Below, one piece after another: positions 16,721 through 27,190 of a stretch of 64,000 nt of DNA. The DNA is from Lewinellaceae bacterium. Lineage in GTDB: Bacteria; Bacteroidota; Bacteroidia; Chitinophagales; Saprospiraceae. A model generated the notes under the pieces. It was not told where the DNA came from, ran no database searches, and saw only the letters and a program-made list of their open reading frames with translations. The translations under genes were made by a program, and so were the position numbers. The stretch covers positions 395,704-459,703 of the forward strand of contig JACJYI010000006.1 in assembly GCA_020636225.1 (NCBI GenBank), read 5' to 3'. Numbering within the stretch: the stretch's first letter is position 1; every line of letters begins with the position of its first letter.

Positions 16721-18280
16721 TTACCAGAAAACAGCATAAAGGACCGCGAGGACACCCAGGATCAACAGGGCGAGGACATGGAACCGGGTGTCTGTTCGAA
16801 AGGCTCCCTGAGGCAGGGTGATGGATCGGTCCACTGGATCGGGTCGACCGAACCATGAGATCACCACCATTAATGCACTGATCAGGAGGAAGCAGATACC
16901 CATTCGGTCCAGGAAGGGCAGATCCGGAAAGAGGATCTTGAAGGATGCGGACAGCGGAATGGCCAGGATGACGGCCCAGCGGGCTGCCAGGGCGGTGGTG
17001 CGTTTCCAGAACATGCCAAGGAGGAAGATGGCCACCACTCCCGGACTGATGAAGCCGGTGTATTCCTGGATGTACTGGAATGCCTGGTCCAGATTCCCCA
17101 GCATCGGGGCAACCAGGACACCGATCAGCAAGGCCACGGCGGCCGTGATCTTGCCAATGCGAACCAGGGAGGGCTCGTCGGCAGGATGCCCATTCCGCGT
17201 GACGAGGGGTTGGTAGATATCCAGCGTAAAGATGGTGGAGGCGCTGTTGACCATGGAACTCAGCGATGAGCCGATCGCGGCGATCAGGGCCGCAAAGGCC
17301 AGGCCCTTGAATCCCGAGGTGACATAATTGCTCAGCACCCAGGGATAGGCTTCGTCGGGTTTCTGGATATCCGCCTGCAGCACAAATGCGGCGATACCGG
17401 GAATGACCACGATCAGGGGGATGACCAGTTTGAGCAGGGCAGCAAATGCGGTTCCTACCTGGGCCTCGCGAAGGGAACGGGCGGCCAGGGCACGCTGGAT
17501 GATGTATTGGTTGTTGCCCCAGTAGTAGAGGTTGGCGATCCACATGCCGCCGATGAGGACACTGATTCCAGGCAGATTGATGTATTCCGGATTCGATCGG
17601 TCCAGGATCAGGTCGAATTTCTCAGGAGCGCGCTCATACAAGGTGCTCAAGCCTCCCCAGAAGCTGCCACCCAGTTCTTCCAGGACCAGCACGCTGGCCA
17701 ACAGGCCACCGAGCAGGAGGACGATCACCTGGACGACGTCCGTCCAGACCACCGCCTTCAGCCCTCCGGCAATGGAAAAGGTGGACGCGAACAGGGCCAG
17801 GCCGATCACCCCCGGGAGGAGAGGGATGCCCATGATGGTCTGCAAGGCCAGGCCACCCAGGTAGAGGACCGAGGTGATGTTGACAAAGACGAACAGCAGG
17901 ACCCAGAAGACCGCCAGGCCGGTTCGCACCTGGGGATCATACCGCTGTTCGAGGAATTGGGGCATGGTATAGATGCCTTTTTCCAGAAAGATGGGCAGGA
18001 AGTATTTGGCCACCAGCAGGAGGGTCGCCGCGGCCATCAGCTCATAGGAGGCGATCGCGATGCCGACCACATATCCGGACCCCGACATCCCGATGAACTG
18101 CTCGGCAGAGATGTTCGAAGCAATGAGCGAGCCGCCGACCGCCCACCAGGGCAGGGAGCGGGAGGCCAGGAAATAATCCTGGGAAGTGTCCTGCTTGCCC
18201 CGTGAGATCCAGATGCCGAATCCCATCATGAAGAGGATCCAGGACGCAAAGACGATCAGGTCGATGGTAGAGAAATTCAT
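16721..18280 (-). CDS. sodium/solute symporter (SSS family), sugar-type
   Basis: The 519-residue inner-membrane protein has about 13-14 helices and the SSS signatures: YFLASRSLPWWAVGGSLIASNISAEQ-type sequence near residue 35 and a GGLKAVVWTDVVQ segment near residue 180. Both point to the SGLT branch that takes up sugars with sodium. The start overlaps the stop of the secreted beta-galactosidase gene by 4 bases, so the released monosaccharide (galactose or glucose) is a likely substrate; this is inferred from context. The gene is followed at 6 bases by the unrecognised 513-residue protein. Confidence 0.9.
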   Translation of the reverse strand: MNFSTIDLIVFASWILFMMGFGIWISRGKQDTSQDYFLASRSLPWWAVGGSLIASNISAEQFIGMSGSGYVVGIAIASYELMAAATLLLVAKYFLPIFLEKGIYTMPQFLEQRYDPQVRTGLAVFWVLLFVFVNITSVLYLGGLALQTIMGIPLLPGVIGLALFASTFSIAGGLKAVVWTDVVQVIVLLLGGLLASVLVLEELGGSFWGGLSTLYERAPEKFDLILDRSNPEYINLPGISVLIGGMWIANLYYWGNNQYIIQRALAARSLREAQVGTAFAALLKLVIPLIVVIPGIAAFVLQADIQKPDEAYPWVLSNYVTSGFKGLAFAALIAAIGSSLSSMVNSASTIFTLDIYQPLVTRNGHPADEPSLVRIGKITAAVALLIGVLVAPMLGNLDQAFQYIQEYTGFISPGVVAIFLLGMFWKRTTALAARWAVILAIPLSASFKILFPDLPFLDRMGICFLLISALMVVISWFGRPDPVDRSITLPQGAFRTDTRFHVLALLILGVLAVLYAVFW

Positions 18281-21200
18281 GGGATTCGGATGGGGTCAAG
18301 TTGGAAGGTATATTGTCCGGGTCGGGCGGGCAGACGATAGACCGGCAGAGGGGCGGCCTTGATGGTCCAGGTATCCGTACCGCCGACACCCATCTGAGCT
18401 TGATCGATATTCAGGGTAATGGTCCCACTGGGGGTCAGGTCCGTCGTATGTCGGGCGGCCTCCAGCGTGGCCTGGTCATAGGGCCAGGCACTGCATTCCA
18501 GGGGTTGGCCCACCGAGGTGATGCGGATCCCCTGCCCTTCCGGGTCAGTGAGTTGCATCCAGCGGATGCCGGTTCGGTTGGCATTTTCCTGGGGCCGGAT
18601 GTAGGGTTCGACGAAGGAGTCCAGCGCCATCCGGTAGTGCCCTATCCGTGCGCTGGCCAATCGATCCCGGTAATTTTCCCAGGGGCCCCGTCCGTACCAT
18701 TCGATCCGGTCGCGGGTGGCTGGGATGGATACCTGCATCCCCATCTTGGGCAGATCCGGGAGGGTCTTGTCGGGAGTCATGATGATCCGGACCTCCAGTC
18801 CGCCATTCGAATGAGGGGTATACCATACCTTATACATCCCGCGGTTGCCAGGCAACTGGTAGCTGACCAACAGCCCGGTGTTGATCTGCTGGATCCTGTC
18901 GAGGATCAGGCCTTGAGCGGCTGTCTTCCAGTATCCGAGAACATCGGGGGTGTGATATCCCCCCAGGTCATTGTCGGTGGGCGCCCGCCAGAAGTTTGCC
19001 CTCAGGTCACCTTCGATGACCGGCTGGCCCTGATGCTGCCAATGCGTTAACCAACCGGTGGTCCTGGAAAAGGTCCAACGGCTACCCGCTTTTTCCAGGG
19101 TCAGGTCCGTTTCGGTCTCCTTCCAGTCGGCAGGCTGGATGGTCAATGCCTGGCTGGTCCGGGTATCCGGGAGGATGTCATAGGACGGCAGGATGAACTG
19201 GTCAGCCGCCAGGGAGTGGCCGGCTTCGGCCCAGGGTGTAGCATCGCGAAGCGAAGCCTGCACGTTCAGGGCGAACTCGACCTCATCCTCAGCCAGTTCC
19301 TTGTAGATATTGGGCATGGGCAGGAAGGTGGTATCTCCCGGCCCCAGGTCAGGGGTTGGCCAGGTGCCGGTACGCAGAAGGTCACCGTTCCGCTCCAGTG
19401 ACCAGCTGATCTCCAGGTCCTCCAGGGAGGAGGCATGACGGCGGTTGATGAGGCGGATGCGACTGTTGATCCGGTCGAGGGCAAAGTCTACCGGCTGGTA
19501 GACATGCTTGACCTCCATCAGCGCGGGTTTCGGGCGCAGGTCGGGATAGGTAATCCCGTTCAGGCAGAAATTGCCGTCATGGATGGTCTCTCCGAAATCA
19601 CCACCGTACACATAGTAGGTCTGACCATTGTCGTTGGTCCGTAACAGTCCCTGGTCCTTCCAGTCCCAGATGAAGCCGCCCAGTGCCCCGGGCCAGGCAT
19701 GGATCAGATCCCAGTATTCCTGGAGATTGCCGGTCGAGTTGCCCATGGAGTGGGCATATTCGGACAGGACCAGCGGTCGGGAATCCGGTTGGGTGCGCAG
19801 GAGCTCCTGAAAATCGTCCACGGTAGGGTAGAACCGCCCGGTGATGTCCACCCAGGTCGGATCATTGGGATTCCAGGGCCGTCCGTCGGTTGGCCAGGTC
19901 TCGGTGTCCGGATGCCCCCAGGGCAGGTATCCGGGCAGGCGGGGGTCGCCCTGCGCGGGTTCGTAGTGGATGGGTCGGGTGAGGTCAGCCGCATGGATCC
20001 AGCCGGCCATGGCGGCATGGTTCGGCCCCCGGCCGGCCTCATTGCCCAGCGACCAGGCGATGATGCACGGGTGGTTGCGCGAGCGATCGACCATCCGAAC
20101 GGCCCGGTCGAGGAAGGCGGCCATCCAGCGGGGATCATTGGACAATTGTCCGCCCAGGTAATGGGTCTCCAGATTGGCCTCGTCAAAGACAAACAGGCCA
20201 TATTGATCGCACAGGTCATACCAGGCCCGGTCATTGGGATAGTGGGAGTTGCGCACCGCATTGATATTGTGTCGCTTCATCATCAGGATATCATCGATCA
20301 TATCCTGGCGGGTGACGGCCTTGCCACGTGTGGGATGGTGTTCATGCCGATTGACCCCGTAGAGTTTTACGGGTCGGCCATTGACAAGCAACTGGCCCTT
20401 GTCGCTGGTGGCTAAGCTGCGAAACCCGATGCGGGTCGATCGGATGTCGATGGGCTTTCCGGTGGGGTCGGCCAGGATCAGGATCAGGGTATAGCGATAG
20501 GGATCTTCGGCTGACCACGGGTGGATGTCGGGCAGCAAGCACTGCAGGTCGGCAAAGGGGAGGTTGTCCAACCGCGGGTACCAGCGATGGGCAATGGCCG
20601 AAGCATCTCTTTTAAGGGGCTCAATGAGGACAGCCTGGCCACGGGCATCGAACAGTCGGGCCTCCAGGAAGGACCCCTCCGGCAGTGCCCCTTCCGGACC
20701 GGCCAGGTCGACGTGGATGGCCAGGTCACCCTTCGTGTACGAAGGATCCAAACCGGCCACCACCTGCAAGTCTCGGATACGGATGGCCGGTTCAGCCAGG
20801 AGGAAGACGGACCGGTAGATGCCGCCCAGTCGCCAGTGGTCCTGGTCTTCCAGGTAGGAACCGTCACACCATTTGAACACACGGATGCTGATGGTATTGG
20901 CCCCTTCCCGGAGCAGTGGATCGATGGCGAATTCGGCACCGGTGGCACTGTCTTCCGAATATCCGGCCAGCTGGCCATTGATCCACACCTGAACACAGGA
21001 GCTGACGCCCTCCAGGTGCAGGCTGATAGTGTGATCCTTCCATTGGTCGGGAATGCGGAACGTGCGCTGATACAGGCCGATCGGTTGATGGTCGGCCGGA
21101 ATGAAGGGAGGGTCGACCTTGCCCCAGGGGTAGCGGACATTGCTGTAGACCGGCTGGCCGAAGCCTTGCAGTTCCCAGTTGGCCGGTACAGCTATGGTTT

Positions 21201-21492
21201 GCCAGTCGGGTTGGTCCTCCGGAAAGTTGAGCGGAGCGTTGTCCAGGGTCGGAAACCAGGCAAATTGCCAGGTTCCATCCAGGGGAAGGACGAACGGCGA
21301 TTGTCCCAGATCGTCTGCCGACAGGTTGGCAGCATCTGTCCGGGGGAGGAGCAGGCTTCTGGCCGGTTGCCGGTTGATCCCGGTGATGGCAGGGTCTTCC
21401 CAGGGAGGCAGGCCTTGGGCATGGGCTGTCCGTGGGAGTGTCAGGGCAGTGATGAGGAGGACAAGGAGGCAAGCGGGCAGGTAACGCGACAT
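18277..21492 (-). CDS. secreted GH2 beta-galactosidase (LacZ type)
   Basis: The 1071-residue enzyme has a signal peptide (to AHAQ, residue about 26) and the five-domain LacZ architecture: jelly-roll, Ig-like, TIM barrel, second Ig-like and a C-terminal beta-galactosidase small-chain domain. The acid/base Glu is in WSLGNEAGRG and the nucleophile Glu in VLSEYAHSMGN. GVNRHEHHP is the usual motif at the start of the barrel. It removes terminal beta-galactose from oligosaccharides, here in the periplasm or at the surface. It heads the leftward operon with the symporter and is divergent from the susC/D/E operon across a 362-base gap, so both halves likely form one glycan-use locus. Confidence 0.95.
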   Translation of the reverse strand: MSRYLPACLLVLLITALTLPRTAHAQGLPPWEDPAITGINRQPARSLLLPRTDAANLSADDLGQSPFVLPLDGTWQFAWFPTLDNAPLNFPEDQPDWQTIAVPANWELQGFGQPVYSNVRYPWGKVDPPFIPADHQPIGLYQRTFRIPDQWKDHTISLHLEGVSSCVQVWINGQLAGYSEDSATGAEFAIDPLLREGANTISIRVFKWCDGSYLEDQDHWRLGGIYRSVFLLAEPAIRIRDLQVVAGLDPSYTKGDLAIHVDLAGPEGALPEGSFLEARLFDARGQAVLIEPLKRDASAIAHRWYPRLDNLPFADLQCLLPDIHPWSAEDPYRYTLILILADPTGKPIDIRSTRIGFRSLATSDKGQLLVNGRPVKLYGVNRHEHHPTRGKAVTRQDMIDDILMMKRHNINAVRNSHYPNDRAWYDLCDQYGLFVFDEANLETHYLGGQLSNDPRWMAAFLDRAVRMVDRSRNHPCIIAWSLGNEAGRGPNHAAMAGWIHAADLTRPIHYEPAQGDPRLPGYLPWGHPDTETWPTDGRPWNPNDPTWVDITGRFYPTVDDFQELLRTQPDSRPLVLSEYAHSMGNSTGNLQEYWDLIHAWPGALGGFIWDWKDQGLLRTNDNGQTYYVYGGDFGETIHDGNFCLNGITYPDLRPKPALMEVKHVYQPVDFALDRINSRIRLINRRHASSLEDLEISWSLERNGDLLRTGTWPTPDLGPGDTTFLPMPNIYKELAEDEVEFALNVQASLRDATPWAEAGHSLAADQFILPSYDILPDTRTSQALTIQPADWKETETDLTLEKAGSRWTFSRTTGWLTHWQHQGQPVIEGDLRANFWRAPTDNDLGGYHTPDVLGYWKTAAQGLILDRIQQINTGLLVSYQLPGNRGMYKVWYTPHSNGGLEVRIIMTPDKTLPDLPKMGMQVSIPATRDRIEWYGRGPWENYRDRLASARIGHYRMALDSFVEPYIRPQENANRTGIRWMQLTDPEGQGIRITSVGQPLECSAWPYDQATLEAARHTTDLTPSGTITLNIDQAQMGVGGTDTWTIKAAPLPVYRLPARPGQYTFQLDPIRIP

Positions 21493-21854
21493 GGTGCAGG
21501 ATTGGCCTGGAAAAGATAGGCAAAGTCGTGCGGTCCACTGTGGATCGGTCGGAATTCCACCCCTGTCGCGGTCGCGTTGGGAAGGTCCTGAATGTCGATC
21601 ATTCGAACATAGAGAAAAAGGTCATGAATAATTTCGGAATAATATTTCTTTGAGTGGAGGTTAGAAAAATTTAATTCTACCATAGTGTACAATTTACACA
21701 AAATTCGGGTGAAAGAGTAAAAAACACACTAAGTGGTATACAAGTAGGCGGCTCAGATGCTAAATTTGTCAGCAACGGATTATTGTTTCTTGCCTGGATC
21801 AGAAGTTTCAGGTGCAGGCATGTCAACCTTCTTTATCTACTCAACAAACCTTAG
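21493..21854. promoter_or_regulatory. divergent control region between beta-galactosidase and susC operons
   Basis: The 362-base AT-rich gap serves two divergent operons. On the plus strand TAAATTTG at 21761-21768 is an exact TAnnTTTG box and would give susC a leader of about 80 bases. On the minus strand TATCTTTT about 15-25 bases before the beta-galactosidase ATG is a weaker match. No regulator gene (SusR, hybrid two-component or ECF/anti-sigma) lies beside this locus, so control must come from elsewhere. Confidence 0.5.
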
Positions 21855-24824
21855 ATGATGGTACTTCAACACGTGAAATCCCTGGTTGTCGTGGTGGGAG
21901 CTATGCTGCTGTTCAGTAGCATGGGTCTGGCCCAGCGACAGATCACGGGTACGATCACCGATGCGGACAATGGTGACCCCCTGATCGGTGTCAACATCCT
22001 GGTGGTCGGTACAAACACAGGTACGGTGACCGACTTTGACGGGAACTACCGCCTGAGCGTCCCTGATGACGCGACACAGCTCCAGTTTTCCTATACTGGC
22101 TACACGACCCAGACCATAGATCTGGGTGCATCCAACACCATTTCCCTTCAGATGTCGGCGGGAACCATTCTCGATGAGGTCGTCGTGATCGGTTATGGAA
22201 CGGTCAAGCGCGAAGATGCCACCGGTTCGATCGTAGCGGTGGGCACAGAACAATTCAACCGTGGCTCGATCACATCTGCCCAGGAACTCCTGGCCGGAAA
22301 GGTGGCCGGCGTGGCGATCTCGACTGTCGGCGAGCCGGGCGGTGCCTCGGTCATCCGCATCCGGGGTGGGTCTTCGCTCAGTGCCACCAACGATCCGCTG
22401 ATCGTGATCGATGGTGTCCCGGTAGCGAATGACAAGATCTCCGGTGGGCGGAACCCCCTGAGCATCATCAACCCGAATGATATTGAGACCTTCACCGTCC
22501 TGAAGGACGCCAGTGCGACGGCCATTTATGGTTTCCGGGCCTCCAACGGGGTGATCCTGATCACGACCAAGAAAGGGAAACTGGGCCGCGACCTCAATGT
22601 CGACTACAACGGTAGCGTGGCCTTCTCCAATGTAGCCAACACCCTGGATGTGCTGTCGGCTGACGAATTCCGGTCCCTGATCGAGGAGCGTTATGCGGAA
22701 GGAAGCTATCCCCGCAGTCTGCTTGGTGATGCCAATACCGACTGGCAGGATGTCATCTTCCAGACGGGTGTCTTCCAGGATCATAACATCGCCCTCAGCG
22801 GGGGGATCGGCACCATGCCCTACCGGGTTTCCCTGGGCTATACCGACCGGGATGGTATCCTGCGGACTGATAATTACAACCGGAAGTCCGCAGCCCTCAA
22901 TCTGAACCCCAGCTTCCTGGACAATTCCCTTCAGGTCAATCTCGGCTTTAAGGGGATGGTTGACAAGAACCGCTTTGCGGACCACGGAGCCATCGGCGCA
23001 GCCGTCCAGTTCGATCCGACCAAGCCTGTTTACCAGGAGGACAATGGTTATGGTGGATATTACACTTGGAATGACCAGAGTGGCAATTTCTCCACCCTCG
23101 CTCCCAAGAACCCGCTCTCCCTTCTGGAACTGAAGGAAGACAATTCTACGGTCAACCGCTTTATCATCAACGGATCGGTGGATTACCGCTTCTGGTTCCT
23201 GCCTGACCTGCGGGCCAACCTGGCCATGGCCTATGACCGGTCATACGGTGAAGGTACCGTGGTTGTACCGGCTTTCGCTCCCGCTGAATTTGTCAACGGA
23301 GGACGCCTGGGTGAATACAACCAGGAGAAGAAGAACCAGTTGTTTGATTTCTACCTCAACTACACCAAAAGCGTCGGGCAGGTGGATGTCGACCTGATGG
23401 GCGGCTATTCCTGGCAGTGGTTCTATCGCAACAATTATAACTTTGCCCAGAACGCCGACGGTTCGAACATCATTGATGCACCGAACTTCGATCCGGCCGA
23501 ATATTATCTGGCTTCCGTATTTGGTCGCCTGAACCTCACCTTGTTCGATCGCCTGTTGCTGACCGGTACCATCCGCCGGGATGGTACTTCACGTTTCTCC
23601 GAGGATAATCGCTACGGGATCTTCCCGTCAGCGGCTGCCGCCTATAAAGTGATCTCCAACCCCAATGGACGGTTCTCCAACCTGAAGGTGCGGGTGGGTT
23701 ATGGCGTGACGGGTCAGCAGGATATCAGCGACAACTACTATCCCTACCTGGCCAGCTATGTCTCCAGTTTTGACAATGCGACCTACCAGATCGGTGACCA
23801 GTTCGTGACCACCCTGCGTCCGGAAGGTTATGATGCCAACATCAAGTGGGAGGAAACCACCACGATCAACGCTGGTATCGATTTCGGTTTCTTCAAGGAC
23901 CGTATCACCGGCTCGATCGACTACTATCAGCGGAAGACCACCGACCTGATCAACTTCATTCCTGTGCCGGCCGGGACCAACCTGACCAACTTCATCAACA
24001 CCAACGTCGGTGACCTGGAGAACCGTGGCTTCGAATTCGGGATCAATATGATCCCCTGGCAGAATGATCGCAACTCCTGGTCATTCGGGTTCAATGTGGC
24101 CCTGAACGAGAATGAGATCACCCGCCTGACCGCTACCGACGATCCCACGTATCAGGGTGTAGCGACCGGAGGCATTTCCGGTGGTGTGGGGAACAACATC
24201 CAGATCCACAGTGTGGGCTTCCCAGCCAACTCCTTCTATGTTTTCGAGCAGGTGTATGACGATGCGGGGCTCCCGATCGAGGGCCTGTATGTCGACCGCA
24301 ACGGAGATGGCCAGATCACCGAGGCCGACAAGTACCGGTTCGAGAATCCCGCCCCCGATGTGATGATGGGCTTTACCTCCAATCTCTATCTGGGCAATCT
24401 GGACTTCTCCTTCGGTGCACGGGCCAACCTGGGCAACTATGTCTACAACAACAACCTGTCTGAGCGGGGGCACTATGCCAACCTGTTCAATTCGACGGGT
24501 TACCTGAGTAACATTCATGCCCAGTACGCCGATATTGACATGCGCAATCCGCAGTATTTCAGTGATCACTTCGTCCAGGATGCTTCCTTCCTGCGCTTCG
24601 ATCACATCACCCTGGGATATACGTTCCGCAACTTCTCCAGGCATATTAACAGCCTGAGGATCTATGCGGTCGCCCAGAACCCCTTTGTGATCACCAATTA
24701 TGACGGTATCGATCCGGAGATCGTGACCCTGGATGCGGTTAGCGCCAAGGTGACCAGTGGCATTGACAACAATATCTATCCGAGAGCCCGTACCTTCCTG
24801 TTCGGGGTCAATCTGGGATTATAA
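21855..24824 (+). CDS. susC: SusC/RagA-family TonB-linked outer-membrane protein
   Basis: The 989-residue protein has a signal peptide (to GLAQ, about residue 27). A carboxypeptidase-regulatory-like domain follows (RQITGTITDADNGDPL..., about 28-110), then a TonB-box-like DEVVVIGYGT, the SusC plug signature (IRIRGGSSLSATNDPLIVIDG) and a barrel ending in LFGVNLGL. It would import an oligosaccharide across the outer membrane, with the SusD-like lipoprotein as lid. Operon order susC-susD-susE fits a glycan-uptake complex; the divergent beta-galactosidase suggests a beta-galactoside-containing glycan, but there is no GH13 enzyme nearby to indicate starch. The symbol denotes the family, not proven starch use. 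Confidence 0.95.
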   Translation: MMVLQHVKSLVVVVGAMLLFSSMGLAQRQITGTITDADNGDPLIGVNILVVGTNTGTVTDFDGNYRLSVPDDATQLQFSYTGYTTQTIDLGASNTISLQMSAGTILDEVVVIGYGTVKREDATGSIVAVGTEQFNRGSITSAQELLAGKVAGVAISTVGEPGGASVIRIRGGSSLSATNDPLIVIDGVPVANDKISGGRNPLSIINPNDIETFTVLKDASATAIYGFRASNGVILITTKKGKLGRDLNVDYNGSVAFSNVANTLDVLSADEFRSLIEERYAEGSYPRSLLGDANTDWQDVIFQTGVFQDHNIALSGGIGTMPYRVSLGYTDRDGILRTDNYNRKSAALNLNPSFLDNSLQVNLGFKGMVDKNRFADHGAIGAAVQFDPTKPVYQEDNGYGGYYTWNDQSGNFSTLAPKNPLSLLELKEDNSTVNRFIINGSVDYRFWFLPDLRANLAMAYDRSYGEGTVVVPAFAPAEFVNGGRLGEYNQEKKNQLFDFYLNYTKSVGQVDVDLMGGYSWQWFYRNNYNFAQNADGSNIIDAPNFDPAEYYLASVFGRLNLTLFDRLLLTGTIRRDGTSRFSEDNRYGIFPSAAAAYKVISNPNGRFSNLKVRVGYGVTGQQDISDNYYPYLASYVSSFDNATYQIGDQFVTTLRPEGYDANIKWEETTTINAGIDFGFFKDRITGSIDYYQRKTTDLINFIPVPAGTNLTNFINTNVGDLENRGFEFGINMIPWQNDRNSWSFGFNVALNENEITRLTATDDPTYQGVATGGISGGVGNNIQIHSVGFPANSFYVFEQVYDDAGLPIEGLYVDRNGDGQITEADKYRFENPAPDVMMGFTSNLYLGNLDFSFGARANLGNYVYNNNLSERGHYANLFNSTGYLSNIHAQYADIDMRNPQYFSDHFVQDASFLRFDHITLGYTFRNFSRHINSLRIYAVAQNPFVITNYDGIDPEIVTLDAVSAKVTSGIDNNIYPRARTFLFGVNLGL

Positions 24825-24932
24825 ATCGATTAAAATGAATGATCAACACCACTCAGGCCTACCTGATACCAAACAGAAAGCTGTTTTCACGGGTTTCCTG
24901 AGGAATGTCCTGATCGCTAAACCAATGTAAAC

Positions 24933-27137
24933 ATGAAGATCATGTCGATAAAGAATCTATTTCTCCTCCTGGGAGTGGTACTCGTTCTTCCGTCCTGTTT
25001 CAAGGACCTGGACACCATTCCCCTGGATCCGGACTCCGTCACCTCGGCGGTTGTCTATGATGATCCGGCGGCCTACAAGCAGGTTTTGGCCAAGCTCTAC
25101 GCCGGACTGGCACTGAGCGGCCAGCAGGGACCTGCCGGCAAACCCGATATCAGCGGGATCGATGAAGGGTTCTCCACCTATCTGCGCCAGTACTGGAAAG
25201 CCCAGGAACTGACCACGGATGAAGCGGTGATCGCCTGGAATGACGGGAATATCCATGACTATGAGGACCAGAACTGGGATGCCCAGAACGAGTTCATCAC
25301 GGCCATGTACAACCGGATCTTCTACCAGATCTCCCTGGTGAATGAATTCCTGCGGGAAACCACAGACGAAAAGCTGGATGGCCGGGGTCAGAGTGACCTG
25401 AAGGCCGAAGTGGCCACCTATCGCGCCGAGGCCCGCTTCCTTCGGGCCCTGAGCTACTGGCATGCCCTGGATATGTTCCGCAACGTACCCTTTGTCACCG
25501 AAGCAGATGCCGTGGGAGCCTTCTTCCCTCGTCAAATCCAGAAGGAGGAACTCTTCGCCTGGATCGAATCGGAACTGAAGGCTGTGGAAGGGACACTGGT
25601 TGCCGCACGGGCCAATGAGTATGGTCGCGCTGACCAGGGAGCTGCCTGGACATTGATGGCCAAGATGTACCTGAATGCCGAGACACATATCGGAACACCT
25701 CGCTACACCGATTGCATCGCGTATTGCAAGAAAGTGATCGATGCCGGTTACACACTGGATCCGGAATATGCGCATCTGTTCACCGCAGACAACCACACCT
25801 CCCCCGAATTCATCTTCCCGATCGCCTTCGATGGCATCCGTTCCCGCACCTGGGGAGGAATGACCTTCGTCTGCCATGCTGCGGTCGGTGGATCCATGCA
25901 GGCAGCTGATTTTGGCCTGGATGGCGGATGGGGTGGTATCCGCACGACCAAGAACCTTGTCCAGAAGTTTCCTTCCTCCGCAGGCGGTTCCGTGCTGGTT
26001 GATCCCAACCCCGGGTCCACCTACCCGGTGATCTACGTACCTGGTGCCTATCAGGGCTGGGATCCGACATCGCCCACCGCGATGCAGCTGGCATCGGTCA
26101 ATAGCGACGGGAAGTATGAGGGCTATGTCTATTTTCCGGATGCCGGTAGTCAGTTCAAGTTCACCACGGGCCCCAACTGGGACATCAACTTCGGGGATAC
26201 CGGAGGTGATGGCACACTGGAGCAGGGCTCTCCGGACAATATCTCCGTGCCGGAAGCGGGTTACTACAAGATCAACGTCGACCTGAACAATAGCACTTAC
26301 ACATTGCTGAAGACGGAATGGGGTGTGATCGGTGATGCCACTCCGAATGGATGGGGCGATCCCGACCAGAACATGACCTATGATCCCGCCACGAACACCT
26401 GGACGATCATCATCAGCCTCAAGGCCGGTGAGATCAAGTTCCGGGCCAATGACGGCTGGGGCCTCAATTACGGAGATGAGCAGGCGGATGCCATCCTGAC
26501 CGAAGGCGGAAAGAACATCAAGATCCCTTCTGCCGGCACCTACCAGATCACCCTGTATCTGGACAAGCCGGATTATACCTACAAGATCGAACTGACCAGC
26601 TTTGACAGCCGGGCCATGTTCTATACCGACGGGCAGAGTCTGGAGATCGAGGATGTGGCCATCTTCACTGAGGGTTATGCCATCACCAAGTTCACCAACG
26701 TCACCTCTACCGGGCAGCCGGGCTCCAACCCCACCTGGGTGGATACCGACTTCCCCCTCTTCCGTCTGGCCGATGTATACCTGATGTATGCCGAGGCCGT
26801 CCTTCGTGGGGGTACGGGTGGCAGTATCGGTGAAGCGGTCAACTACATCAATCAGATCCGTGAACGTGCCTACAAGGACCAATCCGGAAACATTGATGCC
26901 GGTGAGCTGAATCTGGCCTTCATCATCGATGAACGGGCCAGGGAACTCTACTGGGAATGCCATCGTCGGACTGACCTGGTCCGTTTTGGCCAGTTCTCGA
27001 ACACGACCTATCTGTGGCCCTGGAAAGGTGGAGCCAAGGACGGAGCATCCGTAGATCAGTTCTATGATGTCTTCCCCCTGCCTTCCTCCGATATCGGAGC
27101 CAACCCGAATCTTCAACAGAATTTTGGTTATAACTAA
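24933..27137 (+). CDS. susD: SusD/RagB-family lipoprotein with internal SusE-type two-domain insertion
   Basis: The 734-residue protein starts with a lipoprotein signal (VLVLPSC). Residues about 20-345 are a SusD-like tetratricopeptide fold (AEARFLRALSYWHALDMFRNVP) and residues about 553-734 give the usual SusD C-terminus (FRLADVYLMYAEAVLR, INQIRERAY, DERARELYWECHRRTDLVRFG). Between them lie about 190 residues (364-553) that SusD proteins normally lack. These are two beta-sandwich repeats (...VPGAYQGWDP... and WGVIGDATPNGWGD...) nearly the same as the C-terminal half of the SusE protein encoded next. It is therefore a SusD with a grafted SusE/F glycan-binding module. Expected to be surface-exposed and bound to SusC. 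Confidence 0.93.
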   Translation: MKIMSIKNLFLLLGVVLVLPSCFKDLDTIPLDPDSVTSAVVYDDPAAYKQVLAKLYAGLALSGQQGPAGKPDISGIDEGFSTYLRQYWKAQELTTDEAVIAWNDGNIHDYEDQNWDAQNEFITAMYNRIFYQISLVNEFLRETTDEKLDGRGQSDLKAEVATYRAEARFLRALSYWHALDMFRNVPFVTEADAVGAFFPRQIQKEELFAWIESELKAVEGTLVAARANEYGRADQGAAWTLMAKMYLNAETHIGTPRYTDCIAYCKKVIDAGYTLDPEYAHLFTADNHTSPEFIFPIAFDGIRSRTWGGMTFVCHAAVGGSMQAADFGLDGGWGGIRTTKNLVQKFPSSAGGSVLVDPNPGSTYPVIYVPGAYQGWDPTSPTAMQLASVNSDGKYEGYVYFPDAGSQFKFTTGPNWDINFGDTGGDGTLEQGSPDNISVPEAGYYKINVDLNNSTYTLLKTEWGVIGDATPNGWGDPDQNMTYDPATNTWTIIISLKAGEIKFRANDGWGLNYGDEQADAILTEGGKNIKIPSAGTYQITLYLDKPDYTYKIELTSFDSRAMFYTDGQSLEIEDVAIFTEGYAITKFTNVTSTGQPGSNPTWVDTDFPLFRLADVYLMYAEAVLRGGTGGSIGEAVNYINQIRERAYKDQSGNIDAGELNLAFIIDERARELYWECHRRTDLVRFGQFSNTTYLWPWKGGAKDGASVDQFYDVFPLPSSDIGANPNLQQNFGYN

Positions 27138-27190
27138 TCGAATGGTGGCCGGTGCATACTTGCACCGGCCCACTCCTTAAATCCAATCCA

